Of a stretch of DNA of 39,410 nt, positions 7,367 through 18,385 are shown piece by piece. The stretch is from positions 1 to 39,410 of the forward strand of contig NZ_JACXIZ010000059.1 in the NCBI RefSeq assembly GCF_014705605.1, written 5' to 3'. Source of the DNA: Paenibacillus sabuli (lineage in GTDB: Bacteria > Bacillota > Bacilli > Paenibacillales > Paenibacillaceae). Made by a program: the position numbers and the translations under genes. Under the pieces are notes generated by a model that was not told the DNA's origin, did no database searches, and was given only the letters and a program-made list of their open reading frames with translations. The first letter of the stretch is position 1; each line of letters starts with the position of its first letter.

Positions 7367-8572
7367 TTACACTCCTTCTTGTACGGCTTGGAGGACTTGT
7401 CCGATCGTACCGACTTGCCGGCCGTTCTTGATCAGATCCGTGCCGATGCGCAGTGCCATCCGCTGGGCGCGTTCGCGCGCGGTAGCGTCGGGAATGGCGT
7501 CAATGTCTGCGACATGGGCCAGTCCGACGATGCGTCGCACCATCTTGCAGCCGGCGTATCCGGCGGTGTCCCGGAGCAGGTCTTGCATGTACGCGTCCTG
7601 ATAGCCGCGCGTCTGGCGGAATAGCCGATCGACGCAGTGTGCGTCCCACAGCGCCCGGAATTTGCTTTCGAACAGCGTCCAGACACTGGTGACGGTGTCC
7701 AGCAAGTACGCGCGATGCGCGGCACGCTCGCGCTCGTCTGCGCTCCAGTGCTCGTGCCCGGCATAATTGAGCAGCAGGTTGGCGATGACCGCTCCGATAT
7801 CATAGCCCATCGGGCCGAAATAAGCGAATTCGGGATCGATGGCCTTGGTGGAGCCCGGCGTTACGAAGACGCTCCCGGTGTGCAGGTCGCCGTGCAGCAG
7901 CGCCTGGCCTTGGGTCAGGAACTTGGCGCGCAGCCGCGCTACTTCCAGATGCAGGGCGTTGTCCTCGCGCAGCGCGGCCGCGCAATCGGCGATCGACGCC
8001 TCATAATTGTTGTTGCTCGACTCCGTATATGGATCGTCAAAAATCAAGTCCTCTGTAATTTTGCAAAGATCGGGATTGATGAAGCGTCCGGAAAGCCGTT
8101 TCTTCTCCTGCTGATTCAATCCCAGATCAGAGGTATAGAACAGCGTGTTGGCCAAAAAAGTGGAGATATGCGCCGCAAATTCGGGATAGCGGGAACCGTC
8201 CATCAGGCCCCTGCGCATAATGACGTGATCGCTCAAGTCTTCCATGATCGTTAGTGCGAGATCGCCGTCGTAGTGGTATACTTTGGGGACAAGCCCCGGT
8301 GCGAGTTCCTCCTGCTTGCGCAGCGCCTCGCTTTCGATACGCGCCCGGTCGAGCGAGAGCGGCCAGGATTCGCCGACGACCTTGGCATAGGGCAGCGCCT
8401 GCTTCATGATCAGGCTTGTTCCGCTCTCGGGATCGGTTATATGAAAGACGAGGTTCAGATTGCCGTCTCCGATCTCGCGGCAGGCGAGCTCGGCATGCGC
8501 GTCAAAAAAGCCGGGCAACGACTTGGCGATCGCGATCGCTTCTTGTTCATTAAGCGGATGGTAGAGAGACAT
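7367..8572 (-). CDS. mtnK: S-methyl-5-thioribose kinase
   Basis: MtnK phosphorylates 5-methylthioribose, the first step of methionine salvage after MTA nucleosidase, and feeds mtnA directly downstream. At 401 residues it matches B. subtilis MtnK (about 397). It has the aminoglycoside-phosphotransferase-like kinase fold. An N-terminal nucleotide lobe ([19 protein letters not shown]) is followed by the catalytic loop [13 protein letters not shown] and the metal-binding [23 protein letters not shown] precedes the ATG by 10 nt. The leader from the predicted promoter is only about 30 nt. It therefore has no room for the S-box riboswitch that controls mtnKA in B. subtilis. Confidence 0.95.
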   Translation of the reverse strand: MSLYHPLNEQEAIAIAKSLPGFFDAHAELACREIGDGNLNLVFHITDPESGTSLIMKQALPYAKVVGESWPLSLDRARIESEALRKQEELAPGLVPKVYHYDGDLALTIMEDLSDHVIMRRGLMDGSRYPEFAAHISTFLANTLFYTSDLGLNQQEKKRLSGRFINPDLCKITEDLIFDDPYTESSNNNYEASIADCAAALREDNALHLEVARLRAKFLTQGQALLHGDLHTGSVFVTPGSTKAIDPEFAYFGPMGYDIGAVIANLLLNYAGHEHWSADERERAAHRAYLLDTVTSVWTLFESKFRALWDAHCVDRLFRQTRGYQDAYMQDLLRDTAGYAGCKMVRRIVGLAHVADIDAIPDATARERAQRMALRIGTDLIKNGRQVGTIGQVLQAVQEGV

Positions 8573-8609
8573 TTGTTTGGTTCACCCTTCTCGTATAGAC
8601 TGTTGTTCC

Positions 8610-8638
8610 AGTATACAGAATTTTTAGTCTGGTTGGAA
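8610..8638 (-). promoter_or_regulatory. Sigma-A promoter of mtnK-mtnA
   Basis: On the minus strand TTCCAA (-35), 17 nt and TATACT (-10) lie about 38 nt upstream of the mtnK start. No terminator hairpin or S-box motif fits between it and the gene. Confidence 0.5.
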
Positions 8639-8685
8639 TCCCTATAAGCCCGATCGGACCAATTGAAAAAGGAGCGTGTACATCC

Positions 8686-9282
8686 ATGAGCGAGCAGGTC
8701 CCGGCCAATGCCGCCCCGGTCGCATTAAAAGAATGGGCGGCCGTCATTGACGCCCTGCTGCAGGGACGCCAGATCATGCTGCTGCGCAAGGGCGGTATTA
8801 TAGAAGAAACACGCGAATTCCAGCTTGTGAGCCCGTCTTTTTATTTGCTGCCGGGCTACGAGCATCAGCGTGAAGAGTTATTGAAGGAAGAGGCGCGGGG
8901 CCTCGTGGCCCAGACGCTGAAAACTTGGCAGCCCGGGCAGACGTATGTTACACTACGGGCCTATGGTCGAGTGACGGACGACATCGAGATTCGCGATCAG
9001 GAGACGCTCGATTTGCTGCGTGATCAGCACGTCTGGACCGACCGATTCGCCGAGGAGAGGCTGAGATGGAAAAAGCGCAATCCGCTCCATCTGCTCTTGG
9101 TGCGTGTGTACCGGCTGGCTGACGAGGCGAAGGTGCCGCTGTTGCCGGCGTACACCGGTTGCAAGTCGTGGGTGAGGCTGGCGAGCAATCCCGGTCTCGA
9201 CGGCGCGACTCCGGTGCTTGGGGACGACGCATACGAAGCTGCCGTGGGAGACGTCAAACGGCGGCTAGGTTTATTGCATTAG
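8686..9282 (+). CDS. DUF1802 family protein
   Basis: This 198-residue protein belongs to the DUF1802 family. The signature is clear: ALKEWAAVIDALLQGRQIMLLRKGGIIEETREF near the N-terminus, then LLPGYEHQREELLK, and a C-terminal region with PLLPAYTGCKSWVRL. Family function is unknown. The ATG is supported by AAAAAGGAG 11 nt upstream. It is divergent from mtnK and stands about 105 nt ahead of the suf promoter region, with no terminator between. I see no transmembrane segment or signal peptide, so it is probably cytosolic. Confidence 0.85.
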   Translation: MSEQVPANAAPVALKEWAAVIDALLQGRQIMLLRKGGIIEETREFQLVSPSFYLLPGYEHQREELLKEEARGLVAQTLKTWQPGQTYVTLRAYGRVTDDIEIRDQETLDLLRDQHVWTDRFAEERLRWKKRNPLHLLLVRVYRLADEAKVPLLPAYTGCKSWVRLASNPGLDGATPVLGDDAYEAAVGDVKRRLGLLH

Positions 9283-9310
9283 AACAAGAACTATTATAGA
9301 ATGATTATTG

Positions 9311-9340
9311 AGTGAGAATCAGTGAGAATCACTTTGTGAT
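9311..9340. repeat. Operator-like repeats at the suf promoter
   Basis: AGTGAGAATC is repeated exactly in tandem at 9311-9320 and 9321-9330, a spacing of one helical turn. Each copy contains the core GTGAGAATCA. The second copy runs into a palindrome, ATCAC-TTT-GTGAT (9328-9340), which overlaps the predicted -35 box. This arrangement suggests a regulator binding site. TGAGAAT is close to a Fur half-site (TGATAAT), but the full match is weak. Confidence 0.55.
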
Positions 9341-9362
9341 GATTTGAACATACCACTATATA
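9334..9362 (+). promoter_or_regulatory. Candidate promoter of the suf operon
   Basis: TTGTGA (-35, 9334-9339), 17 nt and TATATA (-10, 9357-9362) precede sufC. The start point would be near 9369, giving a short leader that carries AAAGGGG 10 nt before the ATG. The surrounding AT-rich stretch contrasts with the GC-rich neighbourhood. Confidence 0.5.
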
Positions 9363-9387
9363 TACATTTGAAAGGGGTATTTGAATA

Positions 9388-10167
9388 ATGAGCACGAAAT
9401 TTGTTGTGAACGGCTTGAAGGCTGAGATCGAAGGCAAGGAGATTCTGAAGGGCATCGACCTTAACATTAAAGGCGGCGAAATTCACGCGATCATGGGCCC
9501 GAACGGGACCGGCAAGAGCACGCTCGCCTCTGCGCTCATGGGACACCCGAAATATGAGGTGACGAGCGGAACGGCGACCCTCAACGATGAAGATCTGCTG
9601 GAGATGGAGGTCGACGCGCGCGCGCGCGCGGGCCTGTTCCTCGCCATGCAATACCCGAGCGAGATTACGGGCGTGACCAATTCCGACTTTTTGCGCAGCG
9701 CAATCAATGCGCGTCGCGGCGAAGGCAACGAGATTTCACTGATCAAGTTCATCCGCCAGATGGAAGGCAAAATGAAGGAGCTCGACATGAACCCGGAATT
9801 TGCCCACCGTTATTTGAACGAGGGCTTCTCCGGCGGCGAAAAGAAGCGCAATGAAATTTTACAAATGCTGCTGCTCGAGCCGAAAATCACGATTTTGGAC
9901 GAAATCGATTCCGGTCTGGACATCGACGCCCTCAAGATCGTCGCGGCTGGCGTCAACGCGATGCGCTCGGAGGAACGCGGATTTTTGATCATTACGCACT
10001 ATCAGCGCTTGCTGAATTATATTACGCCGGACTATGTGCACGTCATGATGCAAGGCCGCATCGTCAAATCCGGCGGACCGGAGCTCGCCCAGCGTCTGGA
10101 AGATGAAGGCTACGACTGGGTGAAGGAAGAGCTGGGCATTGTCGACGAGACCGTAGGCAAGGCCTAG
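9388..10167 (+). CDS. sufC: Fe-S cluster assembly ATPase SufC
   Basis: SufC is the ABC-type ATPase of the SufBCD scaffold, which builds iron-sulfur clusters in the cytosol. Its 259 residues show Walker A GPNGTGKST (37-45), the Q-loop region FLAMQYPSEI, the signature FSGGEKKRNEIL, Walker B ITILDEIDSGLD and the switch histidine in LIITHYQRLL. It is the first gene of sufCDSUB, the order known in Bacillales. AAAGGGG precedes the ATG. A (CG)8 tract at 9615-9630 lies inside the conserved DARARAG coding stretch and does not break the frame. Confidence 0.98.
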   Translation: MSTKFVVNGLKAEIEGKEILKGIDLNIKGGEIHAIMGPNGTGKSTLASALMGHPKYEVTSGTATLNDEDLLEMEVDARARAGLFLAMQYPSEITGVTNSDFLRSAINARRGEGNEISLIKFIRQMEGKMKELDMNPEFAHRYLNEGFSGGEKKRNEILQMLLLEPKITILDEIDSGLDIDALKIVAAGVNAMRSEERGFLIITHYQRLLNYITPDYVHVMMQGRIVKSGGPELAQRLEDEGYDWVKEELGIVDETVGKA

Positions 10168-10189
10168 GCAGAAGGGAGCAGTGAAAGCG

Positions 10190-13135
<2,946 letters not shown>

Positions 13136-13157
13136 ACCAACAGGAGGTTGAAGCGCA

Positions 13158-14555
13158 ATGGCCAAAAAAATGCCGGAAATGGAAGAGTACAAATACGGCT
13201 TCCGCGACGAGCACAAGGCAGTGTTCCAGTCGGGCAAGGGCTTGACGCCGGAAGTGGTGGAGACCATCTCGAAAATGAAAAACGAGCCGCAGTGGATGCT
13301 CGATTTTCGCCTGAAGTCGCTCGAGCAATTCAATAAAATGCCGATGCCGCGCTGGGGCGGCAACATGGATGAACTGGACTTCAACGATATTCAATACTAT
13401 GTGCGTCCTTCCGACAAGCAAGGGAAAACCTGGGAGGAAGTGCCGACGGAAATCAAGGAAACGTTCGACAAGCTCGGCATTCCCGAAGCGGAGCAAAAGT
13501 TCCTGGCCGGCGTATCGGCGCAGTACGAATCCGAGGTCGTCTATCACAGCATGCAGGAGGACCTGGAGAAGCAAGGGGTCATCTTCACCGACACCGACAC
13601 GGCGCTGCGCGAGCATCCGGAAATCTTTCGCGAATACTTCGGCACGGTCGTCCCGCCAAGCGACAACAAATTCGCGGCGCTCAACAGCGCGGTCTGGTCG
13701 GGCGGCAGCTTCATCTATGTGCCGAAGGGCGTGAAATGCGAAATTCCGTTGCAGGCGTACTTCCGCATCAACTCCGAAAATATGGGGCAGTTCGAGCGCA
13801 CGCTGATCATCGCCGACGAGGACAGCTTCGTGCACTATGTCGAGGGCTGCACGGCGCCGGTCTACAGCACCAACTCGCTGCATAGCGCAGTCGTCGAGAT
13901 CCTGTGCAAGAAGAATGCGCGGGCCCGCTATACGACGATCCAGAACTGGGCGCCGAACATCTACAATCTCGTCACCAAGCGCGCGGTCGCCGAGGAGAAC
14001 GCCACGATGGAGTGGGTGGACGGCAATATCGGCTCCAAGCTGACGATGAAATATCCGGCCGTCGTCCTCAAGGGACGCGGCGCCAAAGGCATGGTGCTCT
14101 CGATCGCAGTCGCCGGCAAAGGCCAGCACCAGGATGCGGGCGCGAAAATGACCCATCTGGCGCCGGACACAACGTCGACGATCGTCTCCAAGTCGATCAG
14201 CAAGCACGGCGGCAAGGTGACGTATCGCGGTCTGGCCTCGTTCGGTCGCAACTCCGAGGGCTCCAAGGCGAACGTCAAATGCGACACGCTCATCCTCGAC
14301 AACGAATCGACGTCCGACACGATTCCGTACAATGAGATCTTGAACGACAACATTACGCTCGAGCACGAGGCGACCGTCTCGAAGGTATCGGAGGATCAGC
14401 TCTTCTACCTGATGAGCCGCGGGCTGACCGAAGCCGAAGCGACACAGATGATCGTCATGGGCTTCATCGAGCCGTTCACCAAGGAACTGCCAATGGAATA
14501 TGCGGTCGAAATGAACCGTCTGATCAAGTTCGAAATGGAAGGCAGTATCGGATAA
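13158..14555 (+). CDS. sufB: Fe-S cluster assembly protein SufB
   Basis: SufB is the scaffold subunit on which the cluster is assembled with SufC and SufD. Its 465 residues match B. subtilis SufB in length. Landmarks are [14 protein letters not shown] at the N-terminus, [28 protein letters not shown], the beta-helix core with [33 protein letters not shown], and the C-terminal [27 protein letters not shown] lies 10 nt before the ATG. It is the last gene of the operon, followed by a strong terminator. Confidence 0.98.
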   Translation: MAKKMPEMEEYKYGFRDEHKAVFQSGKGLTPEVVETISKMKNEPQWMLDFRLKSLEQFNKMPMPRWGGNMDELDFNDIQYYVRPSDKQGKTWEEVPTEIKETFDKLGIPEAEQKFLAGVSAQYESEVVYHSMQEDLEKQGVIFTDTDTALREHPEIFREYFGTVVPPSDNKFAALNSAVWSGGSFIYVPKGVKCEIPLQAYFRINSENMGQFERTLIIADEDSFVHYVEGCTAPVYSTNSLHSAVVEILCKKNARARYTTIQNWAPNIYNLVTKRAVAEENATMEWVDGNIGSKLTMKYPAVVLKGRGAKGMVLSIAVAGKGQHQDAGAKMTHLAPDTTSTIVSKSISKHGGKVTYRGLASFGRNSEGSKANVKCDTLILDNESTSDTIPYNEILNDNITLEHEATVSKVSEDQLFYLMSRGLTEAEATQMIVMGFIEPFTKELPMEYAVEMNRLIKFEMEGSIG

Positions 14556-14592
14556 AGAGGCTTAGAAAACCGGGTCTCGCAGTTTCGCCTTG

Positions 14593-14634
14593 AACATGTC
14601 CGTTGTACCTTTTGGTACGCGGACATGTTTTTTT
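14593..14634 (+). terminator. Rho-independent terminator of the suf operon
   Basis: AACATGTCCG (14593-14602) pairs with CGGACATGTT (14620-14629), with an inner GTACC/GGTAC stem and a TTTT loop. Seven T follow (14628-14634). The remaining 184 nt before the next gene hold only a weak TATAGG box near 14771; I see nothing else there. Confidence 0.9.
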
Positions 14635-14818
14635 GTCGCGGTCTGCACCCACATCGCTGCACAATTGGCCGGCGCCCATTCTCCCCCATAGCACTGCGCC
14701 CTCGCCGGGTCGGGGGTGGGGCTTGGCGTTCGCGATCCGCATGCATATTTTTCCGTAACTCGTTCGATGCTATAGGTCAGGCGCAAGCCGTGACTCCAAG
14801 GCGAAAGGAAGAACGAAT

Positions 14819-15871
14819 ATGCGAAAGTTAGGCGCTTGTCTGGCGCTCGTCGCCTTGACGACGGGACTGCTGGCCGGCTGCTCGTGGAGCAGCGCGGAAA
14901 ACGGTGACGGCACGGAGCGCCATGGGCCAAGCGCGCTGCAAGTGGGACAATCCACCGTGCCCGTGATTGAACTGGACGGAAGCGCGTATGTCGACATTGG
15001 CAAAATGGCGGGACTGATCGGCTTTCAAACGGCTTGGTCAGCCGACAATAGCACGTACCGCATCGGCGATCACGATGTGATCTGGTCCTTCCAGGTCGAT
15101 TCCGCCACGGCGGTCAAGGAGGAGCAGCAGGTACAGATGGACGGGCCTGCGCGCAAGCATGAAGCCAGTCTGGCGATTCCGAGCTCGGCGGTAAAGCGTC
15201 TGTTCGGCGATGAGGCGGTGTTCACGGTGGACGAAACGCAGGTCGCCATTTTTCCGGCCCCGGATTATGCTGATCCCGCGCAGGCGGGAGGAGAGGACTT
15301 TGGCGACGATCCGCTCGATCCGGCTGTGCAGCCGGCGGAGGGGGCGCAGGAGGCTAACCGAGCGCAACAAGCAGGAAAGCAAGGAGCGGAAAAAACGCGG
15401 GAGCCGGGCGGGGGCACAGGGCCGACGGCAGGGCTGCAGGCCAGCCAGGCCGAGGACGGCCTGAAGATGCTCGCCGCCGAAGGGCAGGAGGTCGTCGCCT
15501 CGGCGAAAAAGTTTTTGGGCGTGCCCTATGAATTCGGGGCCGATCCGTATGCGCAGAGCAAGCGCTTCGATTGCTCCTCGTTTGTGCGGAATATTTTTCG
15601 CCGTTATGGCCTCGAGATGCCGCGCACCGCGCGCGCACAGGCGAAAAAGGGCGAGTATGTCTCCCGCAGCGAGCTACGCGTGGGCGATTTGCTCTACTTT
15701 TATGTCCCCGGGCGCTTCAAAAGCGATCAGAAGGTGGGGCATGTCGGCATCTATATGGGCAATCGGCGCATGATCCACGCCAGCCCCTTGCCGGAGGATG
15801 GCGTGCAGGTCACGGATATCGACAAGGCCTACTGGAAGAAGACCTTCCTCTATGCCAAACGCGTGCTCTAG
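14819..15871 (+). CDS. Lipoprotein with stalk-like domain and NlpC/P60 peptidase domain
   Basis: This 350-residue protein starts with a lipoprotein signal ending in LLAGC, so the Cys at about position 21 is probably lipidated and the protein anchored outside the membrane. Residues about 40-145 resemble the copper-amine-oxidase N-terminal (stalk) fold found in many Paenibacillaceae surface proteins. A Gly/Gln/Ala/Glu-rich linker spans about 150-220. The C-terminal NlpC/P60 domain has the catalytic Cys in FDCSSFVRNIF, His in VGHVGIYMG and the polar third residue in MIHASPL. It is likely a peptidoglycan gamma-glutamyl endopeptidase. AAAGGAAG supports the ATG. It probably acts alone; the neighbours are unrelated. 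Confidence 0.9.
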   Translation: MRKLGACLALVALTTGLLAGCSWSSAENGDGTERHGPSALQVGQSTVPVIELDGSAYVDIGKMAGLIGFQTAWSADNSTYRIGDHDVIWSFQVDSATAVKEEQQVQMDGPARKHEASLAIPSSAVKRLFGDEAVFTVDETQVAIFPAPDYADPAQAGGEDFGDDPLDPAVQPAEGAQEANRAQQAGKQGAEKTREPGGGTGPTAGLQASQAEDGLKMLAAEGQEVVASAKKFLGVPYEFGADPYAQSKRFDCSSFVRNIFRRYGLEMPRTARAQAKKGEYVSRSELRVGDLLYFYVPGRFKSDQKVGHVGIYMGNRRMIHASPLPEDGVQVTDIDKAYWKKTFLYAKRVL

Positions 15872-15943
15872 AAATGCGGTGAAAAACGGACGCCGCTGTG
15901 CTCAATACGCGTTTCCGCATGCCTGCGGACCTGACGCTTATGC

Positions 15944-15987
15944 AAAAAATCGCCGGGCGGGGCGGCCATCGAGGCCGCCTCGCCCGG
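15944..15987 (-). terminator. Rho-independent terminator of the moaD-moaE fusion gene
   Basis: A 15-bp GC-rich stem (15953-15967 with 15973-15987, one mismatch on the minus strand, loop ATCGA) is followed on the minus strand by CGATTTTTT. It begins 6 nt after the stop codon of the minus-strand gene. Confidence 0.85.
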
Positions 15988-15992
15988 TGTGT

Positions 15993-16733
15993 TCAATGCT
16001 GCGTTGACGTCGGATCCCACGGGCCCTGCTGATGGCCCTTCCACTCCGAGCCGTCGGCCCAGATCTCCTTCTTCCAGATCGGCACGATCTGCTTGAGCCG
16101 CTCGATCGCGTAGCGGCTCGCTTCGTAGCAGGCGTCGCGGTGCGGCGCGGCGACCGCGATGACGACGCTCGTCTCGGCCAGCTCGACGACGCCGAGCCGA
16201 TGCGAAATAGCGCTGCGCGTGCCTGGCCACCGGACGGCGACCTCATCGCCGATCTGCCGCAGCGTGCGCAGCGCCATCGGCGCATACGCCTCGTATTCGA
16301 GCCGCACGGTGCGCTGCGTACCGGTCCATTCACGCGTCGTGCCGACGAAGGTCAGCGTGGCGCCGCAGGAGGCGTCTATGACGCGCGCAGTCACCGCCTC
16401 GATGGACAGCGGAGCATGGGTGATCTCGTACCGGAGATCAGCCGCAGCCCCCGCCCGCGCTTCCTCTTCCTCAGCGGGCTGACCGCCCGATACCGGCGGC
16501 AGCAAGGCCAGCTCGTCCGCGCCGCCCACCGATTCTTCCTCCTCGGCGTAGGCCTGATTGCGCGCGACGAACGCACCGCGAATCTGCTCGGCCGCCTCGG
16601 GATAGCGGGCGATCAATTCCCGCTTCAGCTCACGCACGGTGAGACTGGGCGCGTCGAGCGCCAAGCGGATCACGGGCGTTCCGAATTGCTCGCCCAATCC
16701 GGCAAATAATTGAATGGTATAGGTCGTTTTCAT
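15993..16733 (-). CDS. MoaD-MoaE fusion, molybdopterin synthase
   Basis: This 246-residue protein joins both subunits of molybdopterin synthase, which inserts sulfur into precursor Z. Residues 1-84 are a ubiquitin-like MoaD with the usual tail LLPPVSGG (Gly83-Gly84). An acidic Glu/Ala linker follows (85-98). Residues about 100-246 are MoaE, with GATLTFVGTTREW, LEYEAYAPMALRTL, HRLGVVELAETSVVIAV and the active-site lysines in IVPIWKKEIW. MoaD normally needs a free GG end for thiocarboxylation, so cleavage after Gly84 is expected, as reported for mycobacterial MoaX. The start at 16733 has GGAGGG at a long 14-nt spacing. It is divergent from moaA. Confidence 0.92.
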   Translation of the reverse strand: MKTTYTIQLFAGLGEQFGTPVIRLALDAPSLTVRELKRELIARYPEAAEQIRGAFVARNQAYAEEEESVGGADELALLPPVSGGQPAEEEEARAGAAADLRYEITHAPLSIEAVTARVIDASCGATLTFVGTTREWTGTQRTVRLEYEAYAPMALRTLRQIGDEVAVRWPGTRSAISHRLGVVELAETSVVIAVAAPHRDACYEASRYAIERLKQIVPIWKKEIWADGSEWKGHQQGPWDPTSTQH

Positions 16734-16863
16734 GGCGTCTTCACGGTCCCTCCGATCCTCTTCATCGATCCGGCACAGCCCCGGACGGGCACGCAACAAG
16801 CATATCATATGGGCCGAAAAAATGTTATGCTAGAGAGAAGGATTGGGAAAGGGGTGCGCCAGT

Positions 16864-17865
16864 ATGACCCAACTGATTGACCGGTACGGCCGACGTCACG
16901 ACTACCTGCGCATTTCCGTCACTGACCGCTGCAACCTCCGCTGCGTGTATTGCATGCCGGAGGAAGGGGTCGAATTCCTGCCGCAGGAAGGGCTGCTGAG
17001 CTACGACGAGATCGTGGCATTCGTCGAGGCAGCCGCGGAAATGGGCATTGCCAAATTGCGGCTGACCGGCGGAGAGCCGCTCGTCAGACCGCGGCTGGAC
17101 AGCCTGATCGCCAGATTGGCGGCGATCCCCGGCATCACGGATATCGCGCTTACGACCAACGGACTGCTGCTTGCGCCGCAGGCTCGCGCGCTCAAGGACG
17201 CCGGGCTGACGCGAATCAACATCAGTCTGGATACGCTGGAGCCTTCCCGCTTTCGGCTCATCGCCAGACGAGGCGAACTGAGACGGGTAATGGAGGGCAT
17301 CGAAGCCGCAGCGCAAGTCGGGCTAGCGCCAATCAAATTGAACTGCGTGCTGCTCAAGGGCGTCAACGAGGATGAGATCGCCGCCTTCCTCAAGTTGGCG
17401 TACGACCATCCGCTGCACGTGCGGTTCATCGAATATATGCCGATCGGCCATGCCGACGAGAATTGGAAGCGACAGTATCTGTCGCTCTCGCGGGTCCTCG
17501 AAGTGGCGGAGGGGGCGGGCTACGCGCTGTCGCCGCGCGATAGCGTCAAGGGCAACGGCCCTTCCGAGGATTGGACGATGGCAGGGGGGAGCGGCTCGTT
17601 CGGACTCATTCATCCGGTGAGCGACCACTTCTGCAAGCAATGCAACCGGCTGCGCCTGACGGCGGACGGCTTCATCAAGCCGTGCCTGTACTGGATGGAT
17701 GAGCTCGATGTGCGCCCGGCGCTCGGCAGCCGGGAGCGGCTGCGCGCGCTGCTGCAGCGCGCGATGGACATCAAGCCGGAGAACCACGAGATGGGCGCCA
17801 AGCTGGCGGATGAGGCGCAGTCGCATGTGCCGACCGGGCGCCGCATGTCCCAAATCGGAGGCTAG
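16864..17865 (+). CDS. moaA: GTP 3',8-cyclase MoaA
   Basis: MoaA is the radical SAM enzyme that starts molybdenum cofactor synthesis by cyclising GTP. The 333-residue protein has the N-terminal cluster motif CNLRCVYC (C23, C27, C30), the SAM-binding GGEPLVR, and the second cluster site C257, C260 and C274 (FCKQCNRLRL...KPCL). It ends in the C-terminal Gly-Gly (SQIGG) needed for activity. ATG 16864 follows AAAGGGG. A TTG at 16843 would add seven poorly conserved residues. It is divergent from the moaD-moaE fusion and is followed 12 nt later by a putative molybdopterin-binding gene. Confidence 0.97.
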   Translation: MTQLIDRYGRRHDYLRISVTDRCNLRCVYCMPEEGVEFLPQEGLLSYDEIVAFVEAAAEMGIAKLRLTGGEPLVRPRLDSLIARLAAIPGITDIALTTNGLLLAPQARALKDAGLTRINISLDTLEPSRFRLIARRGELRRVMEGIEAAAQVGLAPIKLNCVLLKGVNEDEIAAFLKLAYDHPLHVRFIEYMPIGHADENWKRQYLSLSRVLEVAEGAGYALSPRDSVKGNGPSEDWTMAGGSGSFGLIHPVSDHFCKQCNRLRLTADGFIKPCLYWMDELDVRPALGSRERLRALLQRAMDIKPENHEMGAKLADEAQSHVPTGRRMSQIGG

Positions 17866-17877
17866 GGAGGAATCGGA

Positions 17878-18354
17878 ATGAATCAGGCTTCACCACGAGA
17901 GGTCCGTGTGGAGCACGAGCGGACGGCCCCGCAGACGCTCACCGCTGCAGCGATTGCCGAAACCGCCGGCGCGTGGTTCGCGATTGGCGAGCGCGTGCCG
18001 GGGACTTCTGGACGCGCGGTAGATTTTCACCGCTGGTATGCCGCTTGGCGCGAGCGGGAGGGGCTGCGCGAAGAGCCGATTCCGCAGGCGCTCAAGCTCG
18101 AGGCGGCCGACGCCTTCGAGGCGATCGTTCCGTGGGAGCAGTTGCAGCATGCGGCGATCCTGGTCGCCACCGAGCAGGGCGAGCCGCTGGGCGATATCGG
18201 GCCCGTCCGGCTGTATGCGCCGCACGGCGTCAGCGAGTGTCTGAATGTCAAGCGCGTCGTCCGTCTGCAATTCATGGAGCGCGCGCCGTCGGATCTGGAG
18301 GCGACGTACGGCTTCAAAAAAGTGTTCGCACCTGGAGAGATGCGCAAAAAGTAG
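17878..18354 (+). CDS. Small protein, putative sulfite-oxidase-like molybdopterin-binding domain
   Basis: This 158-residue protein follows moaA with a 12-nt gap and GGGAGG before its ATG, so the two are probably cotranscribed. Its C-terminal half has a pattern, GDIGPVRLYAPHGVSECLNVKRVVRLQF, like the part of sulfite-oxidase-type molybdopterin domains that reads GxPLRLxxPxxxGxxxVKWxxRI. It contains a single Cys (in SECLNVK). The N-terminal half (PQTLTAAAIAETAGAW) has no motif I know. There is no signal peptide or Tat motif. At 158 residues it is shorter than a full sulfite oxidase domain. The assignment is an inference from pattern plus the cofactor genes beside it. Confidence 0.6.
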   Translation: MNQASPREVRVEHERTAPQTLTAAAIAETAGAWFAIGERVPGTSGRAVDFHRWYAAWREREGLREEPIPQALKLEAADAFEAIVPWEQLQHAAILVATEQGEPLGDIGPVRLYAPHGVSECLNVKRVVRLQFMERAPSDLEATYGFKKVFAPGEMRKK

Positions 18355-18385
18355 GCCGCCATTGCCGGCGTTCAAGGAGGAAGGC

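Noticed and set aside
6501-7601. A 366-codon plus-strand frame opposite mtnA and mtnK
   Set aside because: It covers two well-recognised genes on the other strand, and its composition is that of an antisense shadow.
9615-9630. (CG)8 tract in sufC as a possible phase-variation or Z-DNA site
   Set aside because: It encodes conserved residues (DARARAG) and is explained by GC-rich codon use. There is no sign of frame change.
16826-16831. TATGCT as a moaA -10 box
   Set aside because: No acceptable -35 at 16-18 nt and no extended -10 motif.
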